The notes: generated by a model from the sequence alone, not told the origin. DNA of 25,303 nt from Olsenella sp. (GCA_015062715.1 SUUD01000003.1:1-25303), one strand, 5' to 3'; shown: positions 1 through 9,139, numbered from the stretch's first letter. Numbers and translations: made by a program.

Positions 1-204
1 GGAGAAAGCCCCCCGGCCGCCGCACAGAACGCAAATCGCGTTCCATGTGACGGAGAAAGCCCCCCGGCCGCCGCACAGAACGCAAATCGCGTTCCATGCG
101 CGGGATTTGCTCTGTCTGGCGTCGCGCAGAACGCAAATCGCGTTCCATGCGCGGGATTTGCTCTGTCTGGCGTCGCACCGAACGCGATTTGGGTTCCACG
201 TGCC
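1..204. repeat. Four 51-bp tandem repeat units with palindromic core
   Basis: A 23-bp core beginning CAGAACGCAAATCGCG recurs at 25-47, 76-98 and 127-149, with a diverged copy at 178-200, so the period is exactly 51 bp. The core contains an interrupted palindrome, GAACGC-AAATC-GCGTTC. In the fourth copy the centre reads GATTT, the reverse complement of AAATC, and one arm has a mismatch. The 24-bp segment before each core comes in two types: units 1 and 2 share one (GGAGAAAGCCCC...), units 3 and 4 share the other (GGATTTGCTCTG...), differing by one base. The array ends where the stop codon of the STAS-HATPase gene begins and may continue beyond base 1. I see no reason to treat the open frames across it as genes. 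Confidence 0.85.
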
Positions 205-926
205 TAGCGGAGAAGCTTCACCAGGCGCACCACGGTGCCCATCCCATGGCGCTTCGCGGTGATGGTGACGGCATCGGCCAGAAGCTTCATGAGCTGGATG
301 CCGCGGCCGCGCTCGTCCGCCTCGCCCGCAGGGCGCACCGTCGACGGGTCAAAGCCCTCGCCGCAGTCTGAGACCTCCACCACGGCGCGGTCGGGATAGC
401 CCTCGACCGTGACCATCACGCCCTCGGCGCAGGTGTGGTCGATGGCGTTGCCCAGAGCCTCCCCACTTGCCAGCATCATGTCGAAGACCGCGTCGCGTCC
501 CAGCGAGAGGCCTGCCAGCACCGCGCCAACCCAGCGGCGGGCCTCGGCGAGGCCGTCGGCGCGCACCTGTATGCTGCGGACCCACTCTGGCCGGGCACCC
601 GCGTCGAGCACGGGCACGGCGGGCCGCGCCCCCTGGGTCGTGTAGGGGATCGCGTCGCCCAGGCACTTGACGGCCAGCGCATGGGCCACCTGGTCGCCCA
701 CGTTGACGAGCGAGATGAGCCCGCTCGCCCGCCTCATGCGGCGGGCCTCGGCCAGGAGCAGGGCCATGCCTGCCGAGTCTATGAACGAGACGCGCGACAT
801 GTTGAGGATGATCCTGCGGCACCCGCCATCGAAGAGCTCGTCGATCGACTGGCGCACGCCCTCGACCGTGGTGACGTCGAGGTCGCCATCGACGGGAAGC
901 AGGACTATGTCGGCACGGCTTCGCAT
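204..926 (-). CDS. STAS–HATPase fusion (anti-sigma antagonist plus RsbW-like kinase)
   Basis: This 240-aa protein joins two normally separate partner-switching components. Residues 1-95 look like a STAS (SpoIIAA/RsbV) domain with the phosphorylation-type motif IDSAG at 49-53, so Ser51 is the expected acceptor. Residues 125-240 are an HATPase_c domain of the SpoIIAB/RsbW type, with an N-box (EALGNAIDH, 156-164), a G1 box (DCGEGFD, 187-193) and a G2 box (GRGIQLMKLLAD, 207-218). In the family the kinase phosphorylates the antagonist serine and binds a sigma factor; no sigma gene is seen here. The ATG at 926 is chosen because the protein begins at the STAS fold and a GGGGAA lies just upstream; the longer frame above it only shadows the phosphatase gene. 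The phosphatase gene ends 82 nt upstream on the same strand, so the two are probably co-transcribed. The target is unknown. Confidence 0.85.
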   Translation of the reverse strand: MRSRADIVLLPVDGDLDVTTVEGVRQSIDELFDGGCRRIILNMSRVSFIDSAGMALLLAEARRMRRASGLISLVNVGDQVAHALAVKCLGDAIPYTTQGARPAVPVLDAGARPEWVRSIQVRADGLAEARRWVGAVLAGLSLGRDAVFDMMLASGEALGNAIDHTCAEGVMVTVEGYPDRAVVEVSDCGEGFDPSTVRPAGEADERGRGIQLMKLLADAVTITAKRHGMGTVVRLVKLLR

Positions 927-1008
927 GATGGGTTTGTTCCCCGCATGCCGCCGCGGGATACGCGGAATCGCCAACGAATCCGCGGACGGCTGGGCAGATT
1001 TCACGCCC

Positions 1009-2907
1009 CTACTCCCCCACCTCGTCGAAGACGAGCGAGACCATGGCGACGTCGTCCTCGAGGCTGTTGCCCGTGAAGGCGTCGAGGTCGTCGAGGATGC
1101 GCCCGATGAGCCCGCGCGTGCCCGCGAGCCGCTGCGAGAGCACGGCCTCGCGCAGCCCCTCCTCGCCGAAGAAGCCGCCCTGCGGGTCGCGCGCCTCGGT
1201 GACGCCGTCGGTGTAGAGCAGCAGCAGGTCCCCCTTGCCCAGCGCGAGCCGGCCATCGCGGTAGCGGACGTCCTCGAAGGCGCCGACGACGCCCGACTGC
1301 ACGTCGAGCGACTCCAGCTCGCCGGTGCGGGCGCGCAGCACGAGCGCGGGAGGGTGGCCCGCCGAGCAGTAGGTGAGGGTCGAGTGCCTGAGGTCGACCA
1401 GGCCCACGAAGAGGGTCGCGAAGGTCTCCACGCGCGAGAAGCCCAGCAGGAAGTGGTTGAGGGTGCGGACCATGCGCGCGGGGGAGAGCCCCTCCCAGGC
1501 GTAGGCGCCCAGGGCGGTCCTCACGGCCGCCGAGACGGACGCCGCCTCGACGCCCTTGCCCGAGACGTCGCCCATGATGACGCAGCAGCGCCCCTCGGGC
1601 AGCCGCACGAGGTCGTAGAAGTCGCCGCCCACGAAGGCGTCGGCGGTTGCGGAGGAGTAGACGCCCTCGGCAGTGATGCCCTCGACCTCCTGCAGGCTGC
1701 TCCGCATGCCCGCCTGGAGGGCCTGGGCGATGTGCTTGTCCTTTGAGCCGTCGGCCTCGTCCTCGCTGGCCTCGCGCAGGCCGTCCGAGACCCGGCGCAC
1801 AAGCGCGAGGTCGGCGCCGTCGAAGCGCTCCCCCTCGGCGTCGCGCAGGGCCAAAAAGGCGCGGCGGGAGCCCCAGATGACGCCCATGTCGACGAGCAGT
1901 GCCCGCGAGGGCGCACCGACCGAGGCGAGCCACTCCGAGAGACGGCGCGCGGCGCCCGAGGAGAGCGCGTCGCAGCGCACGAGGTCGGTCGCGTCGTCGT
2001 GGCGCGACGGCAGCAGCTTTGCCAGCGGGACCCCCATCGCGCACTCCCCCACCCCCGGCAGCATGACCAGGGCGATGCTCGCGTGGTCGTCCTCGCGGAT
2101 GGGCACGAACGTGGCGCCCATGCCCGCGCAGGTCGCCTCGATGGCGGCGCGCAGGCGGTCATTCGCGTGCCCCTCGGAGCGCACGAAGTCCGCGAGGACG
2201 TGGTCGGCGATGCGGTCGTTGCGGGCCGAGCGCTCGTTGCGCAGGGAGGTAACCGCCCCCATGAGCTGGATGGAGAGGTACTGCGCGACGGCGTCGAGCA
2301 GCTCCCCGTCGGCCCGGCGCAAGGGATGCGACTGGCGCCAGCCCACCGAGATCACGGCGATGACGTGCCGCCCGAACCATACCGGCACCATGATGAGGCT
2401 CGCGAAGGGCGGGAGGTAGCGGGCGGGGATCCTGAGGCGCTCGCCGCTCTTGTCGATCTCGACCGTCCGCAGCTCGGCATGGCCCTCGCGCAGCTCGTCC
2501 TTGCCCAGCGGGATGAGGTGCAGGCCAAAGGAGCGGCCGTTGCCCAGGGTCACCGCGTCGAGGTCGGTCTCGTGGGGGATGAACGGGGGCACGCGCGCGC
2601 CGTCGAGCGAGGACGTGACGCCGTGCAGGCGCAGCCCGTCGGGCTCGGAGAGGTACAGGGTCGCCCCAAAGGCCCCCATGGTCTCGGCGAGCTCCTCGAG
2701 CACGTGCGAGAAGAGCTCCTCGACGTCGGTGTGGTCGAGGGTGTCGAGGACGATGCGCAGGGTGCCCGACAGGCGCCGGTTGGCCTCGACGAGCTCCTCG
2801 ACGAGGCGGTCGCGCCCCAGAGACGGGTCGATGGGCAGGCCGCCAAAGCCGGGCGTGCGCCACGCGGCCTCCCTCGCGGCGGGGGTGATGCCCAGGTCCT
2901 GGTCCAT
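1009..2907 (-). CDS. GAF-domain SpoIIE/RsbU-type PP2C serine phosphatase
   Basis: This 632-aa protein is a PPM phosphatase with an N-terminal sensor region. Residues about 60-215 look like a GAF domain, and about 230-380 resemble a second, more diverged one. The catalytic domain spans about 395-630, with metal-ligand motifs GGDFYD (427-432), GDVSGKG (446-452) and YTDGVTEA (565-572), an AGHPP stretch (516-520) and a terminal DDVAMV (618-623). Enzymes of this family dephosphorylate STAS antagonists and so release a sigma factor; the STAS-HATPase gene directly downstream is the obvious candidate substrate. I chose ATG 2907 because GGAGGG lies 6 nt before it. An upstream ATG at 2937 falls inside the tRNA terminator hairpin. 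There is no predicted membrane segment, so a cytoplasmic signal is likely. Confidence 0.9.
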   Translation of the reverse strand: MDQDLGITPAAREAAWRTPGFGGLPIDPSLGRDRLVEELVEANRRLSGTLRIVLDTLDHTDVEELFSHVLEELAETMGAFGATLYLSEPDGLRLHGVTSSLDGARVPPFIPHETDLDAVTLGNGRSFGLHLIPLGKDELREGHAELRTVEIDKSGERLRIPARYLPPFASLIMVPVWFGRHVIAVISVGWRQSHPLRRADGELLDAVAQYLSIQLMGAVTSLRNERSARNDRIADHVLADFVRSEGHANDRLRAAIEATCAGMGATFVPIREDDHASIALVMLPGVGECAMGVPLAKLLPSRHDDATDLVRCDALSSGAARRLSEWLASVGAPSRALLVDMGVIWGSRRAFLALRDAEGERFDGADLALVRRVSDGLREASEDEADGSKDKHIAQALQAGMRSSLQEVEGITAEGVYSSATADAFVGGDFYDLVRLPEGRCCVIMGDVSGKGVEAASVSAAVRTALGAYAWEGLSPARMVRTLNHFLLGFSRVETFATLFVGLVDLRHSTLTYCSAGHPPALVLRARTGELESLDVQSGVVGAFEDVRYRDGRLALGKGDLLLLYTDGVTEARDPQGGFFGEEGLREAVLSQRLAGTRGLIGRILDDLDAFTGNSLEDDVAMVSLVFDEVGE

Positions 2908-2924
2908 GCGGTCCCTCCATACGA

Positions 2925-2947
2925 AAACGGGCCCCAACGGGGCCCGC
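2925..2947 (-). terminator. Intrinsic terminator after tRNA-Leu
   Basis: Read on the minus strand, CGGGCCCC-GTT-GGGGCCCG forms an 8-bp GC stem followed by TTTTCGT. It begins about ten bases after the tRNA CCA end and lies just upstream of the phosphatase ribosome-binding site. It would therefore separate tRNA transcription from the phosphatase gene, whose own promoter I could not identify. Confidence 0.8.
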
Positions 2948-2957
2948 GGCGATTCGC

Positions 2958-3048
2958 TGGTGTCGGAGGCGGGACTTGAACCCGCACGCCCTTTTAGTCA
3001 GGCACTAGCACCTCAAGCTAGCGCGTCTGCCAATTCCGCCACTCCGAC
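2958..3048 (-). tRNA. tRNA-Leu (anticodon GAG), CCA encoded
   Basis: The minus strand folds as a class II tRNA. Acceptor strands GTCGGAG and CTCCGAC pair, followed by discriminator A and an encoded CCA (2958-2960). The anticodon arm is CTAGC-TTGAGGT-GCTAG, placing anticodon GAG at 3012-3014, which reads CUC and CUU leucine codons. The T-arm carries GGTTCAAGTCC, and a long variable arm is present as expected for leucine. Length is 91 nt including CCA. Confidence 0.97.
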
Positions 3049-3067
3049 ATGCGTTTCAGCAAGGGAA

Positions 3068-3095
3068 ATACTAGCACAGCACGCCACGCATGCAA
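3068..3095 (-). promoter_or_regulatory. Promoter of tRNA-Leu
   Basis: On the minus strand, TTGCAT (3090-3095), a 16-nt spacer and TAGTAT (3068-3073), the latter preceded by TGC as an extended -10, lie about 20 bases before the mature tRNA 5' end at 3048. Spacing and match are good for a housekeeping sigma factor. Confidence 0.65.
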
Positions 3096-3177
3096 GCGAG
3101 AAATTCCAATTGTGTGGATGCCTCGCAGACGACCTCCACCGGCGCGTGTGTCAAGCCTCCGGCCCCCGACACAAACC

Positions 3178-3240
3178 TGGGACACCCACCCCGGAGGATT
3201 TGTCCCAGAGTGGGACAAATCCTCCGGGGTGGGTGTCCCA
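3178..3240. repeat. Perfect 30-bp inverted repeat, 3-nt loop
   Basis: The left arm (3178-3207) and right arm (3211-3240) are exact reverse complements of 30 bp around the loop GAG. It lies 12 nt after the oppF stop codon of operon 1 and upstream of the tRNA-Leu promoter. No T-tract follows on either strand, so it is not a canonical intrinsic terminator, though as RNA it would be a very stable hairpin and could protect the 3' end of the opp mRNA. It may be a dispersed palindrome or a miniature-element remnant. The rest of the 3049-3252 gap holds the tRNA promoter and a short inverted repeat, TGTGTC (3147-3152) and GACACA (3168-3173). Confidence 0.9.
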
Positions 3241-3252
3241 CCGGACGGGCGG

Positions 3253-4169
3253 CTAGGCGGTCCAGCGCGCGAGCTCCTCGTCGGTGGCGAGCACGGTGTG
3301 GGTGCCCCCGATGAGGTGCTCGGTGCCCAGGGAGTAGTCGATGCCCTCGGCGACGCGGTCGTAGGCCACCGGGTGGCGGCGCTTCTCGACCTCGGGGTTG
3401 GGCAGCGGCACGGCGGACAGCAGGCTCTTGGTGTACGGGTGCACGGGGTTCGAGAAGATCTCCTCGGTGGTACCCGTCTCGACCATGTAGCCCAGATGCA
3501 GCACGCCGATGCGGTCGGAGATGTACTTGACCATGGACAGGTCGTGCGCGATGAACAGGTACGCGCAGCCAATCTCGGCCTGGATGTCCTTCATGAGGTT
3601 CACGACCTGGGCCTGGATCGACACGTCGAGAGCGGAGATGCACTCGTCGGCGATGATGAGCTTGGGGTTCATGACCAGGGCGCGCGCGATGCCCACGCGC
3701 TGGCGCTGGCCGCCCGAGAACTGGTGCGGGTAGCGCTCGGCGTGCGCGGTGGACAGGCCCACCTTCTTGAGCATCTCGCTCACGGCGTCGTCGCGCTCCT
3801 TGGAGGTCGCGAATCGATGGTGGATGTCCAGGCCCTCGCCGATGATGTCGCCCACCTTCTTGCGCGGGTTGAGGCTCGACATGGGGTCCTGGAAGATCAT
3901 CTGCATGTCGCGGCGCAGCATGCGCTCGGTCTCGCGGTCGAGCCTGCCGGCGATCTCCTTGCCCTGGAACTTGACGCTGCCCGAGGTGGGGTTGTGCAGG
4001 CGGATGATGCTCCGCCCGATGGTGGTCTTGCCCGAACCGCTCTCCCCCACCAGGCCGTAGGTCTCGCCGGGCCAGATCTCGAACGAGACGCCGTTCACGG
4101 CCTTGACGGTGAACGTGCGCGAGATGGGAAAGTGCTGGGTGAGGTTGTCGACCTTCAGCAGAGGCTCGC

Positions 4170-4173
<4 letters not shown>
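3253..4173 (-). CDS. oppF: Oligopeptide ABC transporter ATPase OppF (operon 1)
   Basis: This 306-aa ABC ATPase is the second nucleotide-binding subunit of opp operon 1. It shows Walker A GESGSGKTT (43-51), Q-loop FQDP (94-97), signature SGGQRQR (153-159), Walker B LIIADE (172-177), D-loop SALD (180-183) and the switch His210. It powers peptide import together with OppD at the cytoplasmic face of OppB/OppC. The residue after the catalytic Glu177 is Cys178 where family members usually have proline. The C-terminal oligopeptide-transporter extension is atypical: it lacks the CPF...RC...C motif found in the paralogue at 11361-12356. Its ATG overlaps the oppD stop codon by four bases (ATGA), indicating translational coupling. 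Peptide specificity (Opp versus Dpp) cannot be read from the sequence. Confidence 0.93.
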
Positions 4174-5258
<1,085 letters not shown>

Positions 5259-5270
5259 GTCCACACCCCC

Positions 5271-6287
5271 TTACATGTCTTCCAGCTTGGGCGCGAGCGC
5301 CTCGCGGAAACCGTCGCCAATGAAGTTGAAGCCCAGCATCTGCAGCGCCAGCACGATGATGGGCGGCAGGATCTGGTACGGCAGCGTCGTGATGTTGTTG
5401 AAGCCGCTCTCGATGAGCGAGCCGATGGAGCACTGCGGAAGCACGATGCCGACGCCCACGAACGACAGGAACGCCTCGGTGAAGATGGCCGTGGGGATCG
5501 AGAACATCATCTGGGTGATGATCGGGCCGATGGTGTTGGGCAGGATCTGCTTGAAGATGATGTGCAGGCTGCCAGCGCCAAGGGTGCGGCTGGCGAGCAC
5601 GTACTCCTCCTCCTTGATGCGCAGCATCTCGGCGCGGGCGATCTTGCTCATGCCGATCCACTCGGTGAGCAGCAGCGCAACGATGACCAGGCCCATGCCC
5701 TTGGGCATGAAGATGGCCAGCACCGACACGATGACCAGGCGCGGCACGGAGTTTGCCACCTCGACGACGCGCTGCATGACGTTGTCGACCGCACCGCCAA
5801 AGTAGCCCGATATGAGGCCGTAGCTCATGCCGATAATCATGTCGATGAAGATGGTGATGAAGGCGATGACCAGCGAGACGCGGGCACCCTGCCAGGTGCG
5901 CGTCCACAGGTCACGGCCCAGGTCGTCGGTGCCAAAGAGGAAGGTGTGCTCGGCGAAGGGGTCGTCTGCCGGGGCAAGGAGGGAGTCGGCGGGCGAGATG
6001 CCCTTGGCGACGACCTGCTTGCCGGCCTCGTCGGTGTAGGAGACGATGTCCTTGTAGCCGTAGGGGCTCAGGATGGGCCCAAAGATCGCCAGCAGGATGA
6101 TGACGGCCACGATGAACAGGCCCACCATGGCGCGGCGGTTGCGCGTGAAGTGGACGAAGACGCCCTTCCAGTAGCTCATGGAGGCGAAGTTCTTGTCCAT
6201 GGTGATGTCGCGGTCGGTCAAGAACTCGAAGTCCTCGGGCGTGGGCACGTAGGTCGAGGGGTCGAGGGTCGCGGTTGCCTCTGCCAT
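5271..6287 (-). CDS. oppC: Oligopeptide ABC transporter permease OppC (operon 1)
   Basis: This 338-aa inner-membrane permease has an OppC N-terminal region with a first membrane segment at about 53-73, then a cluster of hydrophobic segments. The cytoplasmic EAA loop, which contacts the ATPases, reads EEEYVLASRTLGAG...ILPN. The FGTDDLGRDLWTR motif between the first segment and the transport core is characteristic of OppC/DppC proteins. Start ATG 6287 has GGAGGTG 7 nt upstream; its A is also the last base of the oppB stop codon (TGATG), so translation is coupled. Partners are OppB upstream and OppD/OppF downstream. Confidence 0.93.
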   Translation of the reverse strand: MAEATATLDPSTYVPTPEDFEFLTDRDITMDKNFASMSYWKGVFVHFTRNRRAMVGLFIVAVIILLAIFGPILSPYGYKDIVSYTDEAGKQVVAKGISPADSLLAPADDPFAEHTFLFGTDDLGRDLWTRTWQGARVSLVIAFITIFIDMIIGMSYGLISGYFGGAVDNVMQRVVEVANSVPRLVIVSVLAIFMPKGMGLVIVALLLTEWIGMSKIARAEMLRIKEEEYVLASRTLGAGSLHIIFKQILPNTIGPIITQMMFSIPTAIFTEAFLSFVGVGIVLPQCSIGSLIESGFNNITTLPYQILPPIIVLALQMLGFNFIGDGFREALAPKLEDM

Positions 6288-7237
6288 CACGCATCACCTC
6301 CCGCCTTGCCCGCCACGCGGATGCGCGGGTCGAGAACGCCGTAGAGCACGTCGACCACCAGCATGATGCCGATGTAGAGCGCCGAGTACAGGATGCCCAG
6401 GGCAAGGACGTAGTTGTAGTCGACGCCCTCGCCGGCGATGGCGTCGACCATGAGCTTGCCGATGCCGTTGATGCCGTAGATCTTCTCGACGACCAGGGCA
6501 CCCGTGAGCAGGTCGACCACGAGCGGCGCCAGCACGGTCACGATGGGGATGAGCGCGTTTCTCAGGATGTGCTTGAAGACCAGGTTCGACCCGTACATGC
6601 CCTTGCTCTCGGCGAGGTGCACGTAGTCGCTGTCCATGACCTCGACCATCTCGTTGCGGGTGAAGCGCGCCACCGTGGACATGGTGAACAGCGACAGCGA
6701 GATGGCCGGCAACACCGACGAGTGCAGGAAGCGCGAGCTGTCGAAGAAGTACGGGAAGATGCTCATCTTGTACGAGAAGTAGTACTGCAGGAAGATCAGG
6801 AACACGTAGCCAGGCACGCACACGCCCACGATCGAGAAGACCGTGCAGAAGCCGTCGAGGAACCGGCCCCTGTTGAGGGCGGCGGTGATGCCCAGCAGAA
6901 GACCCACGGCGGTTCCCAGCAGGATGGCCAGGCCGCCGATGCGGAACGAGTTTGAGATGCACTGGCCCAGGACGGTCTTGATGGGGGCGCCGTAGTACAG
7001 CGAGGTGCCCTTGCCAAAGTCGCCGTGGGCGAGGTTGGCCATGTAGCGCCCGAACTGCACGAGTATGGGGTCGTCCAGGCCAAGCTCAGCGCGCTTGTTC
7101 GCGATCTGCTCGGCGCTCATGCGCTCCGAGGGGAAGGGGTTTCCCGGCATGATGCGCACGAGCACGAACAGCACGAAGACAATCAGCAGCAGCGTCAGGA
7201 CCGACATGGCCAGGCGCTTGAGAATGTACTTCTTCAT
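6287..7237 (-). CDS. oppB: Oligopeptide ABC transporter permease OppB (operon 1)
   Basis: This 316-aa permease opens with the classic OppB N-terminus (MKKYILKRLAMSVLTLLLIV), a single membrane anchor, followed by a periplasmic-side segment ending in HGDFGKGTSLYYGAPI and further membrane spans. The EAA loop reads LAESKGMYGSNLVFKHILRN, and the C-terminus has the family motif VLDPRIRV. It forms the membrane channel with OppC. The ribosome-binding site is weak (AGAAAGAG). The gene follows oppA after 89 nt containing a GC hairpin, and its stop codon shares one base with oppC. Confidence 0.93.
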   Translation of the reverse strand: MKKYILKRLAMSVLTLLLIVFVLFVLVRIMPGNPFPSERMSAEQIANKRAELGLDDPILVQFGRYMANLAHGDFGKGTSLYYGAPIKTVLGQCISNSFRIGGLAILLGTAVGLLLGITAALNRGRFLDGFCTVFSIVGVCVPGYVFLIFLQYYFSYKMSIFPYFFDSSRFLHSSVLPAISLSLFTMSTVARFTRNEMVEVMDSDYVHLAESKGMYGSNLVFKHILRNALIPIVTVLAPLVVDLLTGALVVEKIYGINGIGKLMVDAIAGEGVDYNYVLALGILYSALYIGIMLVVDVLYGVLDPRIRVAGKAGGDA

Positions 7238-7258
7238 GTTGGCTCTTTCTTGCGAGAC

Positions 7259-7294
7259 GGGCGCCGGAGGGCACGTGCGGCCACTCCGGCGCCC
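7259..7294 (-). terminator. GC hairpin between oppA and oppB, no U-tract
   Basis: Arms GGGCGCCGGAG (7259-7269) and CTCCGGCGCCC (7284-7294) pair perfectly over 11 bp around a 14-nt loop. No T-run follows on the minus strand. In many opp operons a hairpin after the binding-protein gene causes partial termination or stabilises the upstream mRNA so that receptor exceeds permease. That role here is inferred from position only. Confidence 0.7.
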
Positions 7295-7326
7295 AAATCC
7301 ATCGGGCAGGTAGTGCGCGTGCGGTC

Positions 7327-9042
7327 CTACGCGATGGTGGTGTTCTTGTAGACGCGGTTCAGCGCGACCGGGTGGAACTCGATGTTCTCGACGCCGGTGG
7401 CAATGAGGTTGGCGTTGGCCTTGGTGTACAGCGGGGCGATGACGGCCTCCTGGAGGACCAGGCGCTCGGCGTCGTACAGGGCGGCCCAGCGGGCGTCATA
7501 GTCAGACACGTAGGCGCCAGTGGTGCAGTCGGCGATGATCTGGTCGTACTCGGCGTTGCTCCAGAAGCCGTAGTTGTTGGAGTTGTTGGTGATCCACATG
7601 CCCAGGTAGGTCATGGGGTCGGCGTAGTCGGGCCCCCAGCGGGTGAGCGCGACGTCGTAGTTGTCGTTCTGCATCTTGTCGAGGCGCTCGGCCTTGGTCA
7701 TGGGCTGGAGGTTGAGGGTGATGCCAGCCAGGTTGCCCTCGACCTGCTCCTTGATGGCCTGGGCGACCTTGACGACCTCGTCGCCCTCGTTGTTGCCGTA
7801 GATCATGGTGAACTCGAAGGTGTCGGTGCCCAGCTCCTTCTTGGCGTCCTCGAAGAAGCCCTGGGCCTTCTCGACGTCATAGCCGATGAAGTCGGAGAAC
7901 ATGGTCTGGTCGCCGGAGAAGTCCTCGCCGGTGGTGGCGGAGGCGGCGAACTGCGGCGGAACGGCGGTGTAGGTGGCCAGCGAGCCGTCCATGACGTAGT
8001 TGTCGACCAGGGCCTCGCGGTCGATGGCGTTGGTGATGGCAAGGCGCAGGTTCTGGTTGGCGAGCATGCCGCCCTGGGCGTTGTTCTCGGTCTGCGAGAA
8101 GGTGATGTACCACATGTAGCCGGCACCGGTGACGACGAGGTTCTGGGAGAGCTCGGGGTCCTCCTCGGCGGCCGCGACCTGGTTGCCGCCGATCATGACG
8201 ACGTCAAGCGAGTTGTTCTTGAACGCGGTGAGGGCGGAGTCGGAGGAGCCGACGACCTGGTAGTTGATGCCCGCGAGCTGGACGCGCTCGGCATCCCAGT
8301 AGTCGGGGTTCTTGGTGACGGTGAGGCTGGCGGTGCCGGGCAGGTAGTCGGAGAGCACGAAGGCGCCGCAGGACAGGAAGGTGTCGGGGCTGGTGCCATA
8401 GGTGCCGTCGTCGAGGCCGGCGTAGAACTCCTCGTTGATGGGATAGAACGTGGGGAAGTACATGAGGGAGTCGAAGTACGGCACGGGGACCTCGAGCTGG
8501 ACCTTGAGGGTCTTGTCGTCGACGGCCTCGACGGCAAGGGTGGTCTCGTCGGCCTCGTCGCCGTTGACGATGGCGGCGGCACCCTTGATCTGGCCGATGT
8601 CACTCATCATGTAGGCGTACTCGCCGGCGTTCTTGCAGATGCGGCGCCAGGCGAAGACGAAGTCGTTGGCGGTGACGGGCGTGCCGTTGGACCAGTTGGC
8701 GTCACGCAGGTGGAAGGTCCACTCGCAGCCGTCGTCGGACAGGTCGTAGCTCTCGGCGAGCGCGTACTGGGCGGCGCCGTCGGCGTCCATCTGCATGAGG
8801 CCGTCGATGCAGTCGGCGATGACCTCGAAGGAGTCGCCGTCGGTGGCGAGGTCGGTGTCAAGCGACATCACGTTGGTGTAGAGCATGACGCCAAGGTTGC
8901 GGCCGGCATCGCCGGCGGGAGCGGCCTCGCCGCCCTCGTCAGCAGCACCGTCGCCCGAGCCGCCGCAGGCAGCCAGGAACGAGGTGGTGAGTGCCGCACC
9001 CGCGACGCCCAGGAAGGAGCGGCGGTTGAGGTTCTTGCCCAT
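7327..9042 (-). CDS. oppA: Oligopeptide-binding lipoprotein OppA (operon 1)
   Basis: This 571-aa protein is a family 5 extracellular solute-binding protein, the receptor of opp operon 1. The N-terminus carries a Tat-like motif (NRRSFLG, arginines 7-8), a hydrophobic stretch and a lipobox FLAAC with Cys26 as the predicted lipidated residue, then a Gly/Ala/Glu linker. The mature part shows OppA-type features: a CEWTFHLRDANWSNGTPVTA segment and FVFAWRR near the start of domain I. It would bind peptides outside the membrane and deliver them to OppB/OppC. ATG 9042 is chosen because AAAGGA lies 10 nt upstream; a GTG at 9051 would start too close to that site. It is first in its operon. Peptide length preference cannot be read from the sequence. 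Confidence 0.93.
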   Translation of the reverse strand: MGKNLNRRSFLGVAGAALTTSFLAACGGSGDGAADEGGEAAPAGDAGRNLGVMLYTNVMSLDTDLATDGDSFEVIADCIDGLMQMDADGAAQYALAESYDLSDDGCEWTFHLRDANWSNGTPVTANDFVFAWRRICKNAGEYAYMMSDIGQIKGAAAIVNGDEADETTLAVEAVDDKTLKVQLEVPVPYFDSLMYFPTFYPINEEFYAGLDDGTYGTSPDTFLSCGAFVLSDYLPGTASLTVTKNPDYWDAERVQLAGINYQVVGSSDSALTAFKNNSLDVVMIGGNQVAAAEEDPELSQNLVVTGAGYMWYITFSQTENNAQGGMLANQNLRLAITNAIDREALVDNYVMDGSLATYTAVPPQFAASATTGEDFSGDQTMFSDFIGYDVEKAQGFFEDAKKELGTDTFEFTMIYGNNEGDEVVKVAQAIKEQVEGNLAGITLNLQPMTKAERLDKMQNDNYDVALTRWGPDYADPMTYLGMWITNNSNNYGFWSNAEYDQIIADCTTGAYVSDYDARWAALYDAERLVLQEAVIAPLYTKANANLIATGVENIEFHPVALNRVYKNTTIA

Positions 9043-9139
9043 GTTGTTCACATCCTTTCATGCGCCGCCACTGCCCCCTGCAGTCGCGGCATATGACAAC
9101 GCCTTCTTATCTACACTACAGAGGGCGGTTGTTGGCCCT

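Noticed and set aside
1..204. CRISPR-like array of 23-bp repeats and 28-bp spacers
   Set aside because: The second and third spacers differ by one base and the first spacer segment duplicates the sequence before repeat 1. This is tandem duplication rather than spacer acquisition, and no cas gene is present.
47..371. Small plus-strand open frames over the repeats
   Set aside because: Their repetitive peptides arise from the DNA repeat, they run into the antisense of the regulator gene, and no ribosome-binding site is convincing.
204..1256. Longer start for the STAS-HATPase gene at 1256
   Set aside because: The extra 110 residues are a frame-shifted shadow of the phosphatase C-terminus, rich in Arg and Ser, and the STAS domain starts cleanly at 926.
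3178..3240. Insertion sequence end or transposon
   Set aside because: There is no transposase frame nearby and no clear target duplication, so it is listed only as an inverted repeat.
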